Assembly (NCBI RefSeq): GCF_014207535.1
Contig: NZ_JACHGK010000015.1
Coordinates: 1 to 64,000 of the forward strand
Source: Bacillus benzoevorans
GTDB taxonomy: Bacteria; Bacillota; Bacilli; Bacillales; Cytobacillaceae
Length of the DNA stretch: 64,000 nt
Direction: 5' to 3'
The notes beneath the pieces were generated by a model that saw only the letters and a list, made by a program, of their open reading frames with translations, searched no databases and had not been told where the DNA came from. The translations under genes and the position numbers were made by a program. Positions 1 to 8,679 of this stretch are shown here, one piece after another; the stretch's first letter is position 1, and each line of letters opens with the position of its first letter.

Positions 1-120
1 CGTTAATCGCGATAAAGTGTTTGATTTGCTCATGTTTTGTTACAAAAATAAAACTTACGTTGACGTTTCTGCTTTGTTTAGTTTTCAAAGAACAATCATT
101 TACTGATTCTTATCAGCAGC
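1..120 (-). other. Leader region of an rRNA operon (16S starts left of window)
   Basis: Read on the minus strand, this segment has the conserved Bacillus pre-16S leader signature: TTGTTCTTTGAAAACTAAAC at about 97-78, then a CAACGT motif, as found just upstream of 16S genes. The 16S gene itself is not in the window; it should begin a short way beyond position 1. The tandem promoters to the right support the call. What is seen is the signature; the identity of the operon is inferred from known Bacillus leaders. Confidence 0.75.
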
Positions 121-127
121 AAAATGA

Positions 128-156
128 ATTATACCATTTCGTTTCGCCGAAGTCAA
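128..156 (-). promoter_or_regulatory. rRNA promoter, proximal
   Basis: Minus-strand -35 TTGACT (151-156), 17-bp spacer, perfect -10 TATAAT (128-133). The block around it is nearly repeated at 205-233. Confidence 0.85.
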
Positions 157-204
157 CTATTAAGAAGTAATCTTTTTAATTGTTTCGCATCAGCGACATT
201 CATT

Positions 205-233
205 ACTATACCATTTAGATTCACAGAAGTCAA
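205..233 (-). promoter_or_regulatory. rRNA promoter, middle
   Basis: Minus-strand -35 TTGACT (228-233), 17-bp spacer ending AAATGG, -10 TATAGT (205-210). It shares the AAATGGTATA junction with the proximal promoter, so the two look duplicated. Confidence 0.8.
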
Positions 234-333
234 CTTCTTTTTAAAAGTTTTTTCTGTATTAAACCCTATTCTCTATTTAAAGAAGAACTACACACATAAT
301 TCCTAACTATCTTCTAAAAAGAAAGGGAAGTTA

Positions 334-362
334 ATAATACCATTACACTTAATAGAGATCAA
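334..362 (-). promoter_or_regulatory. rRNA promoter, distal (candidate)
   Basis: Minus-strand -35 TTGATC (357-362), 17-bp spacer ending AATGG, -10 TATTAT (334-339). It is weaker than the other two but has the same spacing and the same ATGG before the -10, so a third tandem promoter is likely. Positions 363-520 hold nothing I recognise. Confidence 0.55.
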
Positions 363-522
363 CTCTTTTTTAAAAGCTTTATTGATAACAGTCTGAAGGA
401 AAAACCAATTGTGTTTATTCGTGGCTCCTCACAAAACTATCCTTCTACAAATCGGTCGGACATTTCCCATTTTTTGAAGTTCCCACAAGGTCTAGGCGAG
501 AACTAACAGCTTTAATAATCAT

Positions 523-573
523 AAAGGGGTGATTAGGCGCCACCCATACTGGATGGTGCCTAGTCACCCCTTC
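523..573 (-). terminator. Terminator of the cobalamin operon
   Basis: Long inverted repeat: AAGGGGTGA, TAGGC and CACC on the left pair with GGTG, CTA and TCACCCCTT on the right. The right arm overlaps the last codons and stop of the upstream gene. The T-tract on the minus strand is short, so strength is uncertain. Confidence 0.6.
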
Positions 574-1388
574 CATGTTAAAAGTGGATCTTTATTTTCA
601 CTAAAAGGCGGATACAGATTTGGGTGAAGGATACTCGCTATCTTATTTAAACCGAGTAATAATCTAGGTGAAGGCCGGCAAAATAATGGTTCGTCTAATA
701 TATACAATTGCTCACTTTTAATAGCATCCATTTGTTTCGCCCCGGGACGTTTCAGAATAACCTTTGGATTCACTTTTTCCTTCTGTACTCCTACCCAAAC
801 TAAGCAAACCACATCAGGATTTCTTTGCCTGATTTCTTCCCAGTCTGTTTGAACGCTTGCTTGAGCCTTATCTTCAAATATGTTTCTCCCGCCTGCAAGG
901 CTGCTTATTTCGGTTAACCAATTATCCGCCCCCGGTGTAAAAATAGGCTTAGCCCACCATTCCCAATAAAGGGTAGTTGGCTTTTGAACTTGCTGTGATA
1001 AAAATTGATATTTCTCGAGTATTCGATTAAATTTCTTAAATAATTCCCTCGCATTGTCAGAAGTATTTGCAGCCTCTCCTACAAATAGTAAACTCTCCCC
1101 TACTTCTGATAATGTCTTGGGATTCGGAACAATGACATACGGTATTTTCCGTTTTTCTAACTCCTTGATATTTCGTTCCATCCCAGGCACACTAAGAGAG
1201 GCTAAAACCAAATCAGGCTGCAATTGTTCAACCTTGTCCATATCAATATTCAAATCCGAACCTAGTCTTGGCAAGACCCGAACGTCCTCCGGCCAATCTG
1301 AGTAGTTATCAACCCCTACCAACGAAGAAGTTAAACCTAAGTAACCGAGTAATTCTGTATTACTTGGACAAATGGATATTAATTTCAT
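564..1388 (-). CDS. BtuF-like cobalamin-binding protein without signal peptide
   Basis: 274-residue protein of the periplasmic-binding-protein family that carries helical-backbone metal receptors (PF01497, BtuF/FhuD fold). It opens directly with the binding domain (MKLISICPSN) and has no signal peptide or lipobox, unlike the exported BtuF encoded at the start of the operon. It is therefore probably cytosolic, which is odd for this fold. The start at 1388 is chosen because GGGAGG lies 8 bases upstream; the longer frame to 1427 has no such site. It overlaps the end of the BtuD/CbiZ gene by 29 bases, so translation is probably coupled. It is the last gene of the B12-riboswitch operon. Cobalamin or corrinoid handling is inferred from context; substrate and location are not proven. 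Confidence 0.75.
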   Translation of the reverse strand: MKLISICPSNTELLGYLGLTSSLVGVDNYSDWPEDVRVLPRLGSDLNIDMDKVEQLQPDLVLASLSVPGMERNIKELEKRKIPYVIVPNPKTLSEVGESLLFVGEAANTSDNARELFKKFNRILEKYQFLSQQVQKPTTLYWEWWAKPIFTPGADNWLTEISSLAGGRNIFEDKAQASVQTDWEEIRQRNPDVVCLVWVGVQKEKVNPKVILKRPGAKQMDAIKSEQLYILDEPLFCRPSPRLLLGLNKIASILHPNLYPPFSENKDPLLTWKG

Positions 1389-2859
1389 TGTTAAAAACCT
1401 CCCTTTGTAAGGACTTTCCGAGTGCATCCTTTATTGCACGATACGCCATTTGGCCAATTCCCTTTCCAATATCCGTTCCTGAACCAGCGCTGGATATTTT
1501 TCTTCCTTGCTGTGTAAGTCCAATAAGGAGGGTATCTGTTGTTGTACTAAAAGCGTCCGTAATAGAAAGAGATGTTGCCATATTAAGATCTTGCAAGGCT
1601 TTCACTTTTGCTTCAGTCGCAGCCATATATCCATCCATGAGGGCTCCGTTTGTAAAATGGGCATCAATGAATAGCATCGTGTTGATGGTACCGCAGGTTT
1701 GGACTGTCTTAGGGACTGAACTTTTTGTGATATCGTTCGTATTCTCTCCCCACGCCGTCACAATGGCCATCATGTGAATATTTTCATATTTCTCTGTGAC
1801 GATGACGGCATTTTCTAGTTTGGCAGAAGTGATCATTCCGGCAGCTTGCTTATAAGGGATTGAATATTTCTCCATCCATTTCTGTATATACTCCCCGCTA
1901 AGAAAACCGGCATCATCTTTTTCAACATGAAAATGACAAAAGTGTTTTAACCACTGGATCCCCTCTCCAATGTCCCCATTAGATATAGTCCGTAATGGTT
2001 GATCAAATTGAATATGAAGACAGTCCCCTGACTGTTGAATATGATAAGAATCTTCAAAACGATAAAGCTCTTTTGATGCAGCGTAATTGGGTGTCATAAG
2101 GAGCTGCGGTTTTGGAACAATTGGGTGGGCTTGGGAGTTTACGTTCACTTCATAGACCTTTTTTAATTGTTCTACTTTCCTTAATCTATCAACATCCCCT
2201 ACTTCTAAAAATCTCCCATTATGAAGTAAGGCGATACGATCCGCATAGAGTGAAGCTACATTTAGATCATGCAGAATCGCAAAAATGGTCAGTCCCATCG
2301 TTTGTTGTCGTTCTTTTAATAGATCCAGCATATGAAAAGTGTGTTTAATATCAAGATGGTTTGTAGGCTCATCTAATAGCAAGATCTCTGGCTCCTGGGC
2401 TAAAGCTTTAGCCAATAAGACTCTTTGCTTTTCACCGCCGCTAAGTTTACGGAACTGGGACTTGCGAAAATCACTTATGTTGGTTATTTCCATAACCCCA
2501 TCGATGACTTTCCGATCTTTATGCGAAATTTGCTTAAAAAGACCCCTTTGATGAGGATAACGTCCAAGGCTGATGATTTCTTCTACTGTATAATCGAAGG
2601 ATACCATTACTTCCTGTGTGAGAACCGCCATTTTTTTGGCTTTCTCTATTTTTGATAGTGATTGAATTTCCTTCCCAGATATTGAGATCTTACCGCTTTT
2701 AATTGGCAGCTGTCCCGTAATGAGTTTAAAAAGGGTTGTTTTCCCGCTTCCATTTTGTCCGAGGAGGGCAAAAAACTCACCTTGTTTAATTTGTAAGTCT
2801 ATGCCATTAATAATAGGGGATTGGGTGTATCCACCAACCAAATTTTGCATGTTGATCAT
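1360..2859 (-). CDS. btuD: Cobalamin ABC transporter ATPase fused to CbiZ amidohydrolase
   Basis: 499 residues with two domains. Residues 1-240 are an ABC ATPase: Walker A GQNGSGKTT (34-42), Q-loop Gln82, signature LSGGE (139-143), Walker B ILLLDE (159-164) and H-loop His197. Residues about 285-490 match adenosylcobinamide amidohydrolase (CbiZ, PF01955), which strips the nucleotide loop side from salvaged corrinoids to give adenosylcobyric acid. The fusion couples import to remodelling. Its ATG overlaps the btuC stop as ATGA (2856-2859), with AAGGGG upstream. The same fusion is known from other Bacillaceae (YvrA type). Imported pseudo-cobalamins are the likely substrates; that is inferred. 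Confidence 0.9.
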   Translation of the reverse strand: MINMQNLVGGYTQSPIINGIDLQIKQGEFFALLGQNGSGKTTLFKLITGQLPIKSGKISISGKEIQSLSKIEKAKKMAVLTQEVMVSFDYTVEEIISLGRYPHQRGLFKQISHKDRKVIDGVMEITNISDFRKSQFRKLSGGEKQRVLLAKALAQEPEILLLDEPTNHLDIKHTFHMLDLLKERQQTMGLTIFAILHDLNVASLYADRIALLHNGRFLEVGDVDRLRKVEQLKKVYEVNVNSQAHPIVPKPQLLMTPNYAASKELYRFEDSYHIQQSGDCLHIQFDQPLRTISNGDIGEGIQWLKHFCHFHVEKDDAGFLSGEYIQKWMEKYSIPYKQAAGMITSAKLENAVIVTEKYENIHMMAIVTAWGENTNDITKSSVPKTVQTCGTINTMLFIDAHFTNGALMDGYMAATEAKVKALQDLNMATSLSITDAFSTTTDTLLIGLTQQGRKISSAGSGTDIGKGIGQMAYRAIKDALGKSLQREVFNNEINIHLSK

Positions 2860-3926
2860 GTACGATTCCCCTTCCCAAATTTTTCTCTAATCAATAATAT
2901 GGCGAATACAGGTGCGCCAATTAAGGCAGTAATGACACCAATCGGCAGTTCTTGCGGGGCTATAATGGTTCTAGCCGTTAAATCAGCAAGGATGAGAAAA
3001 GTTCCCCCAGTCAGCATGGATAGCGGAAGGACATAGCGATGATTGGGGCCCGTTAGGATCCGAACCAAGTGGGGAATAACCAGCCCTACAAAGCCTATCG
3101 TTCCTGAAACAGCGACAGAGGCCCCAGTTAATAAGGAAGCACCAATGAGGATGAATGTTTTCCCCTTTTTGACATCAACCCCTATATGATCGGCGGCTTC
3201 CTCTCCAAGTGCCATCGCATTTAATTCACGATGATGATAGAACAAAATGCATGAACCGATGATTAGAAAGGGGAAGATTAGTTCAACATAGCTCCATCCC
3301 CTCATTCCAACACTGCCATATAACCAATAGATAATTTGCGTCATCGCATCCCGATCCCCCAATGAAATAAGGAGAGAGACAACCGCACTAATAAAGGCGC
3401 TGACAATGATTCCCGCCAATATAATCGTTTCAATCGCTAAACTACGGCTGCTTAAGCGCACGAGTCCGAATACAATCAGCAAGGCAATGAATCCGCTTAT
3501 AATCGAAATGATCGGAAGTGTAAAGCCTCCTAATCCAACAATCGACACTTGGAAGAGTAAAACAAATACAGCACCTAAAGAGGCTCCCGATGATACCCCA
3601 ATAGTATAGGGGTCCGCCAACGGGTTGCGTAAAAGACCTTGAAAAGCTGCACCAGCCAATGCAAGAGATGCTCCCACACAAAAGGCAAGGAGAATTCTTG
3701 GCAGACGGATATTCCATATGATCATTTCTTCATTTTTCGCAACCCCATCCAACAAGCCCATATGAAATACTTTATCGAGTATGATATGTAAAATCGTAGG
3801 GATCGGGACCGAGACACTGCTATAAAATAAGCCGAGAAGGCTTGTACCAAGTAAAAGCCCTCCGCTTAAAAGATATAACCAGCCTATTTTATTGCTTAAA
3901 AATTTCCGGATAGATAAGTTCCGCAA
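2856..3926 (-). CDS. btuC: Cobalamin ABC transporter permease
   Basis: FecCD/BtuC family permease with about ten predicted membrane segments, including the conserved LLRNPLADPYTIGVSSGA stretch and the C-terminal ELPIGVITALIGAP motif that contacts the ATPase. The preferred start is TTG at 3926: AAGGAG sits 9 bases upstream inside the end of btuF, while the upstream TTG at 3944 has no ribosome binding site. This gives 356 residues. The gene overlaps btuF by 38 bases and is coupled to it; its stop overlaps the start of the ATPase gene. Family is certain; the cobalamin substrate follows from the riboswitch and CbiZ. Confidence 0.9.
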   Translation of the reverse strand: MRNLSIRKFLSNKIGWLYLLSGGLLLGTSLLGLFYSSVSVPIPTILHIILDKVFHMGLLDGVAKNEEMIIWNIRLPRILLAFCVGASLALAGAAFQGLLRNPLADPYTIGVSSGASLGAVFVLLFQVSIVGLGGFTLPIISIISGFIALLIVFGLVRLSSRSLAIETIILAGIIVSAFISAVVSLLISLGDRDAMTQIIYWLYGSVGMRGWSYVELIFPFLIIGSCILFYHHRELNAMALGEEAADHIGVDVKKGKTFILIGASLLTGASVAVSGTIGFVGLVIPHLVRILTGPNHRYVLPLSMLTGGTFLILADLTARTIIAPQELPIGVITALIGAPVFAILLIREKFGKGNRT

Positions 3927-4887
3927 GTGTCTCGACTCCTTCAATTAAACGGGGACCCGGTCTTGTCACCGTATCGTTATCAACATCAAACACTTTTCCA
4001 TTTTTTACAGCCGGCACCTCTGCCCATCCTTCACGGTTTAGCACCTCTGCTGTCGGATTTTCCATACGATAACCATACGTAGTAATAATCACATCCGGAT
4101 TTAACTTAACAATTTCCTCCTCCGTCATCTTCACCCAGCCATCCTGATCTTCTGCAGCATTAATGGCTTGAATAGACTCGAGCATTTCATGCATAAAGGT
4201 GTTTTTTCCTGTCGTAAAAATATCCGGACCCGGTGAAACTTCTACCCAAACTTTCTTTTTATCTGTGACCGACTCAGCAGCTTTATCTTTGATGACTTGA
4301 AGACGCTCTTTCATATCCGCTACTATTTTCTCTGCTTCTGTCTTCGTTCCAGTAGCCTTACCAATCAATTCAATATTGCCATATACATCCTCAAAGGATG
4401 TAGCACTCCCAACAACAACGACATTAATCCCTGCCTCTTCAAACTGCTTTATGACATCTGGATGAGTCTTGTAATGATAATCTGTAACAAGAGCGATATC
4501 TGGAAGGAGAGAGAGGACAAGCTCTGCATTGATATCTTGTCCACCCACCTTTTGAATTTTAAGTGCTTCCTTTGGATAGTTATCATAATCGGATCTGCCA
4601 ATGAGTTTATCGCCTAACCCAAGAGCAAATGCTATTTCTGTATTACTAGCCTGAATCGAAACAATAGTTTTAGGTTTTTCATCAATGGTTACCTTTCGAT
4701 TGGCATCGTCTGTGATTGTGACAGGAAATTCCTCTCCATTATTTTGAACCGCCTCTGTTTTGTTCTTTGAAGCAGCCCCTTCTTTATCCTGCGTATTCGC
4801 CTCTTGTGCACCACAGCCTATCAACATCATGATGCTTAACAGAAGAAGAATACTGATAAGCCCCCACTTTTTTACCATCTCTTTCAT
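3889..4887 (-). CDS. btuF: Cobalamin-binding lipoprotein of the ABC transporter
   Basis: 332 residues. A lipoprotein signal peptide ends in LIGC (Cys25), followed by an Asn/Lys/Glu-rich linker and a PF01497 binding domain from about residue 50 to the end. It would be membrane-anchored on the outside and deliver corrinoids to BtuC. It is the first gene after the B12 riboswitch and terminator, so expression should fall when adenosylcobalamin is plentiful. A second BtuF-like protein without a signal ends the same operon. Confidence 0.9.
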   Translation of the reverse strand: MKEMVKKWGLISILLLLSIMMLIGCGAQEANTQDKEGAASKNKTEAVQNNGEEFPVTITDDANRKVTIDEKPKTIVSIQASNTEIAFALGLGDKLIGRSDYDNYPKEALKIQKVGGQDINAELVLSLLPDIALVTDYHYKTHPDVIKQFEEAGINVVVVGSATSFEDVYGNIELIGKATGTKTEAEKIVADMKERLQVIKDKAAESVTDKKKVWVEVSPGPDIFTTGKNTFMHEMLESIQAINAAEDQDGWVKMTEEEIVKLNPDVIITTYGYRMENPTAEVLNREGWAEVPAVKNGKVFDVDNDTVTRPGPRLIEGVETLAELIYPEIFKQ

Positions 4888-4916
4888 TTCCTTTTTACCC
4901 CTTCCTATATTTTGAA

Positions 4917-4948
4917 CAAAAAAAAACGCTTTTCCTGTGGAAAGCGTA
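4917..4948 (-). terminator. Riboswitch expression-platform terminator
   Basis: On the minus strand ACGCTTT, a CCACAGG loop region and AAAAGCGT form a hairpin followed by a run of eight or more T. It lies between the B12 aptamer and btuF, as expected of ligand-induced termination. A second hairpin with TTTAAACTT and AAGTTTAAA arms (about 5043-5073) and a GCAGG segment that can pair with CCTGC at the aptamer's 3' edge are candidate anti-terminator parts. Confidence 0.8.
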
Positions 4949-5073
4949 AAGTAAAAAGGCAGCTATTTGACGCAAGTCTTGTGGACAGCACGATCACTTG
5001 CAATCCTCATGGTAAATATTCGCATAATGGATTGCCTGCACTTTAAACTTTCCTTTCCGCGAGGAAGTTTAAA

Positions 5074-5250
5074 AATATAATAGGCAGGTCTCCTGACTTT
5101 CGATTTTTAGCGGCGGGTTAATCCTTCCCATGTTCGAACACAGTGGATATTTACTAACCTTCCTTATCGCTTACAGTGGCGGGACCGTGTTGGATTTGCA
5201 CCAACTTCCCTCTTAGTCTTAAATGAATCTCACTTAAGAAACCTATTAAT
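5074..5250 (-). ncRNA. Adenosylcobalamin riboswitch aptamer
   Basis: The minus strand has the B12-box core GCCACTGT near 5177-5184, preceded by the conserved GGTGCAAATCC and GGTCCCG segments, and ends AGTCAGGAGACCTGCC. P1 closes the structure: ATTAATAGG (5250-5242) pairs with CCTATTATAT (5083-5074). It sits upstream of btuF and controls the transport and CbiZ genes. Confidence 0.95.
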
Positions 5251-5272
5251 CTAGTATGATTGTTCTAAACGA

Positions 5273-5301
5273 ATTATAGTAAAGTATTCCTGTTTTGTAA
5301 A
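5273..5301 (-). promoter_or_regulatory. Promoter of the cobalamin operon
   Basis: Minus-strand -35 TTTACA (5296-5301), 17-bp spacer, -10 TATAAT (5273-5278). It starts transcription a few bases before the riboswitch P1 stem. Confidence 0.75.
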
Positions 5302-5368
5302 TGAAAAAGGGAAACAGATGCATCCATGGATTTCCAAAATAATCATGCCCCTAGTTTTCCCTTTTCAA
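5302..5368 (-). terminator. Possible terminator of gshF
   Basis: GAAAAGGGAAAAC and its near complement (5302-5314 and 5354-5366) can form a long stem with a large loop, ending in T-rich sequence on the minus strand. The large loop makes this only a candidate. Confidence 0.35.
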
Positions 5369-5453
5369 TAATTTTTCAGGTATGCTGCTAAAAGAAAGGA
5401 CTTTAACTCTTTAAACATAACAAGCATACATAAACCGATAAGGAGTTTGTATT

Positions 5454-7730
5454 TTAATTACGGCTTTGTAATAGTTCAGGAAATAAATAATGTATTAGAT
5501 GTAACGTCAAACGTCTGGATTTTCCTTTATACGGATAGATATGCATATACATGGATGGATTAAAGTTTGCTTCAATAATTCCATAAGCGTTTTTATCAGC
5601 TGCAGGAACTTCTTTATTTTCAATAATCATATCGATCCCGCTAATTTTAGCTCCAAGTGCAGCTACTGCATCCACTGCTATTTTTTTATAATCATCAGGA
5701 ATTTGATCGGTCACATCAATCGAGTCGCCGCCTGTACTAATGTTAGAATTTTCACGGAGATAGACGATTTCACCCCTTTTTGGAATGGAATCTTTTCGAT
5801 AACCTTGGCTTTTCAGCATGAGATTCTCCAATTCACCTAATTGTATCTTTTCTAAAGGTGTTCGATGCTCTCTTCCTCTTAACGAATCACGATTCTTATT
5901 AACGACTAACTCTTCGATTGTATGGTTACCGTCACCAGTAACATTCGCAGGAATTCGTAATAAAACCGCATATACTTGATCATCTACGACAAAAAATCGA
6001 TATTCTGTTCCATTAAGAAACTCTTCAATTAATATAGAGGAATCTTCTTTAAATGCGAGCATGACTGCTTTTTGATAATCTTCGTAATTTGCCCCTTCCT
6101 TGAAGATCGATATTCCTAAACCATAATTTGTTGTTTTCGGTTTTACAACAAAAGGTTTGGCGGCAAATATTTCATAAGATCGGAAAGCCTGTTCGATTGT
6201 CTGAAATTCCTCACCTTTCGGCACACGGAATCCATGCTGTTGCAGAATTTTCTTTGTTACTGTTTTATTTTCCATAATTAAAGTGGAAATATAACTATCT
6301 TTACTTGTCATATTGCCATTTTTCACAAATTCAACATGATCGTTTAATTGCAGCTTCAAAAACTGCTCTTGCCGATCCAAAATTTCCACCTTGATTCCCA
6401 GCTGGATGCAATCAAACATTAATATCTGGGTGGAAAGCTCCATATCCGTAAATCCTGTTAATTGGTAAGGCTGATCCCATGATTTTTGATAATTTGCTTT
6501 CGCCAAACACATAGCTGCTTGAGCCTGACTGCTTTTTTCACTCTCTTTATAAAGCCTTCCAGCTAAAGTCTTACTTGGGTCCATTAACATTTCTCTTAAG
6601 TTTATAAATAAGGTATCAGAAACATGCCAATCTAAGATGGCGGCTAAATGTTCCATCTCATCAACCATACCTTTAGCATCTTTTTCAAATTGTGTAGGCT
6701 CTAACGGATGCTCAAGGGCCACTGCGTCATTGTAAAAGTTACCCATTTTTACCCATTCATCACAATCACTGCCTTCATCTTTCCAGAGCAAATAAATGAG
6801 GAAGAGATGGAGAAATTCTGCTTGTTCATAGCTAATGCCATACATCGCAAAAGGATTTATATCTATATTTCGTAATTCAATATAATTAACACCATGATCC
6901 GCCAAATCTGAAACATGATGCCCTCCTCTTAAACGGACAGGTGAATAAAATTCTTTTTCTTCTGAAAGAAGCCCTCTTTTAACCATCGAAGAAAGATCGG
7001 TTAGATAGTTCTGAATACTGCTATATGACACTTGAACATCATCCGAATTGGTATAACCATATTGACTGCTTCTAATACTTCTTACGGCCTTACGCAAAGA
7101 ATCTTCTTGAAAAAAGTTCGCTTCACTTTTAGGAGAAGCTCCATAAAAATAAGTGACTAGCCAGCGATAGTGTAAATAGTTTCTTGTGACTTTTAGATAA
7201 AGCTCTGTTTTAAACTGTTGATAATCCTTTAACTCTGATTGTATGTTATATAAAGCTTGGATGAACTCATCACTAAATTCAAAGTTAAAATGAATACCGC
7301 AAAGCATTTGTTTACGACGGCCATAGGAGTTGGATAAAGTTTGACGATAACGAATATTTCGGGCACTATTCAATTTTGCCAGCACAATATCTTCTTCTTT
7401 TTCCGGTAACTGTGGCGGCATACTTAATGGCCAAAGCATTTCATTTTCACCCATCGAACGATAGGCAACATCATGGATCGCTGCTAAGTATTGAAACAGT
7501 TCCTCTAATGTTTCCGTAACAGGTGTGATTAATTCCATCTGTGTTTCGGCAAAATCCCGCTGAATATATGGGTGATCATCTCTTAACGAAATACTTTTAG
7601 GATGATCCGTTTTCGCTAAATTTCCTGTTAAGTCCACACGCTGGCTTTCCTTTTCAATCCCAAAACGGGCTTTTAATAAGTATGGTTTTACACGATCATT
7701 GGCTAATATTTTTTTTAAATCCGTTTTCAC
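5454..7730 (-). CDS. gshF: Bifunctional glutamate-cysteine ligase/glutathione synthetase GshF
   Basis: About 758 residues. The N-terminal half is a gamma-proteobacterial-type glutamate-cysteine ligase (FGIEKESQRV near the start, YWPLSMPP-like LWPLSMPP, YGASPK, SPVRLRGG). The C-terminal half, about 475 to the end, is an ATP-grasp synthetase (VVKPKTTNYGLGISIF, EEFLNGTEYRFFV, SNISTGGDSID, EANFNPSMYMH). Such fusions make glutathione in two steps in streptococci and listeriae. Three GTG/TTG starts are possible; GTG at 7730 has GGGAG just upstream and gives an N-terminus like the streptococcal enzyme. It is separated from the downstream formaldehyde genes by a strong terminator but lies in the same direction. 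Glutathione is uncommon in Bacillaceae, which mostly use bacillithiol, so this gene explains the neighbouring glutathione-dependent enzymes. Confidence 0.93.
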   Translation of the reverse strand: MKTDLKKILANDRVKPYLLKARFGIEKESQRVDLTGNLAKTDHPKSISLRDDHPYIQRDFAETQMELITPVTETLEELFQYLAAIHDVAYRSMGENEMLWPLSMPPQLPEKEEDIVLAKLNSARNIRYRQTLSNSYGRRKQMLCGIHFNFEFSDEFIQALYNIQSELKDYQQFKTELYLKVTRNYLHYRWLVTYFYGASPKSEANFFQEDSLRKAVRSIRSSQYGYTNSDDVQVSYSSIQNYLTDLSSMVKRGLLSEEKEFYSPVRLRGGHHVSDLADHGVNYIELRNIDINPFAMYGISYEQAEFLHLFLIYLLWKDEGSDCDEWVKMGNFYNDAVALEHPLEPTQFEKDAKGMVDEMEHLAAILDWHVSDTLFINLREMLMDPSKTLAGRLYKESEKSSQAQAAMCLAKANYQKSWDQPYQLTGFTDMELSTQILMFDCIQLGIKVEILDRQEQFLKLQLNDHVEFVKNGNMTSKDSYISTLIMENKTVTKKILQQHGFRVPKGEEFQTIEQAFRSYEIFAAKPFVVKPKTTNYGLGISIFKEGANYEDYQKAVMLAFKEDSSILIEEFLNGTEYRFFVVDDQVYAVLLRIPANVTGDGNHTIEELVVNKNRDSLRGREHRTPLEKIQLGELENLMLKSQGYRKDSIPKRGEIVYLRENSNISTGGDSIDVTDQIPDDYKKIAVDAVAALGAKISGIDMIIENKEVPAADKNAYGIIEANFNPSMYMHIYPYKGKSRRLTLHLIHYLFPELLQSRN

Positions 7731-7799
7731 GATAACTCCCAATTCGCCCACCCCTTCGGACTATTCTTTATTTTCAGATGACAAATCAGACAACTAAGC

Positions 7800-7836
7800 A
7801 AAAATATCCACATTTAGTTGGAATGTGGATATTTTT
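7800..7836 (-). terminator. Terminator of the adhC-fghA operon
   Basis: Perfect 15-bp inverted repeat, AAAAATATCCACATT (7800-7814) and its complement (7822-7836), with a TAGTTGG loop. The A/T-rich arm ends give T-runs on both strands. Confidence 0.9.
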
Positions 7837-7847
7837 GTAAAGAAGGA

Positions 7848-8675
7848 TTATCTTAAGTGCTTCATATGGAAAGCGAAATGATCTTCTAGGAACGTAGCAA
7901 TAAAGAAATAGCTATGATCATATCCTTCCACTTTGTTGTATTCCACATTATTTTCGCGGGCATTATTTAAAAAGTGCGTTTCATCTAAATGCTTTGAATA
8001 AAACTCATCCTGCGTTCCTTGTGTAATGAGAATAGGCGGCATGCCGGCTTCTTTGACCAGTTCTGAAGCATCCCATTCTTTCCAGGAAGCTTTATCTTCG
8101 CCTAAATAAGCGGCAAAAGCCTTTATTCCCCATGGGATTTGACTTGGACTTGAAATCGGAGCAAAAGCTGAAATCGCTTTGAATCTCGCCGCATTTTTCA
8201 GGCCAATCACTAATGCACCATGGCCTCCCATAGAGTGGCCCATGATGCTTTCTGCTCCGGAAAAGTTAGGGACCAAAGATGAGGCAATGGCGGTTAATTC
8301 CTCTGTTATATACGAATACATTTTATAATGCTTTGCCCATGGCTCTTGTGTCGCATTTAAATAAAAACCTGCCCCTTGTCCCAGGTCCCATGCTTCATCA
8401 TCCGCCACATGCTCGCCGCGCGGTGAAGTATCCGGAATCATCACGGCCGCTTGATATTTTTCAGCCAAACGTTGAAAACCGCTTTTTTGACTAAAATTAT
8501 CATCTGTACAGGTTAAACCTGAGAGCCACCAGATGAGGGGAATCTTTTTCCCCTCTTTATTGGATGGCAAATATAGACTAAAGGTCATCTCACAATGTAA
8601 GACTTCCGAGTAATGGCGGTACTTACATTGTTCGCCGCCGAAAGAGCGATGTTTTTCAATCAGTTTAAAACTCAC
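7848..8675 (-). CDS. fghA: S-formylglutathione hydrolase
   Basis: 275 residues, esterase D family. It hydrolyses S-formylglutathione to formate and glutathione, the second step of glutathione-dependent formaldehyde oxidation. The nucleophile elbow GHSMGG is present; the family blocks SGLTCTDDNF, DTSPRGEHV, DLGQGAGFYLNATQ and YDHSYFF (catalytic His) all occur in order. GTG at 8675 is preferred: GGAG lies 9 bases upstream, 4 bases after the adhC stop, and the resulting N-terminus aligns with E. coli FrmB. The ATG at 8690 overlaps adhC and lacks a ribosome binding site. It is co-transcribed with adhC. Confidence 0.92.
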   Translation of the reverse strand: MSFKLIEKHRSFGGEQCKYRHYSEVLHCEMTFSLYLPSNKEGKKIPLIWWLSGLTCTDDNFSQKSGFQRLAEKYQAAVMIPDTSPRGEHVADDEAWDLGQGAGFYLNATQEPWAKHYKMYSYITEELTAIASSLVPNFSGAESIMGHSMGGHGALVIGLKNAARFKAISAFAPISSPSQIPWGIKAFAAYLGEDKASWKEWDASELVKEAGMPPILITQGTQDEFYSKHLDETHFLNNARENNVEYNKVEGYDHSYFFIATFLEDHFAFHMKHLR

Positions 8676-8679
8676 ATTC

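Noticed and set aside
124..306. 60-codon open frame on the plus strand
   Set aside because: It runs through the rRNA promoters, has no ribosome binding site and A/T-driven composition.
1268..1777. 169-codon plus-strand frame across the BtuF-like and BtuD/CbiZ genes
   Set aside because: It spans two convincing overlapping genes on the other strand and has no ribosome site.
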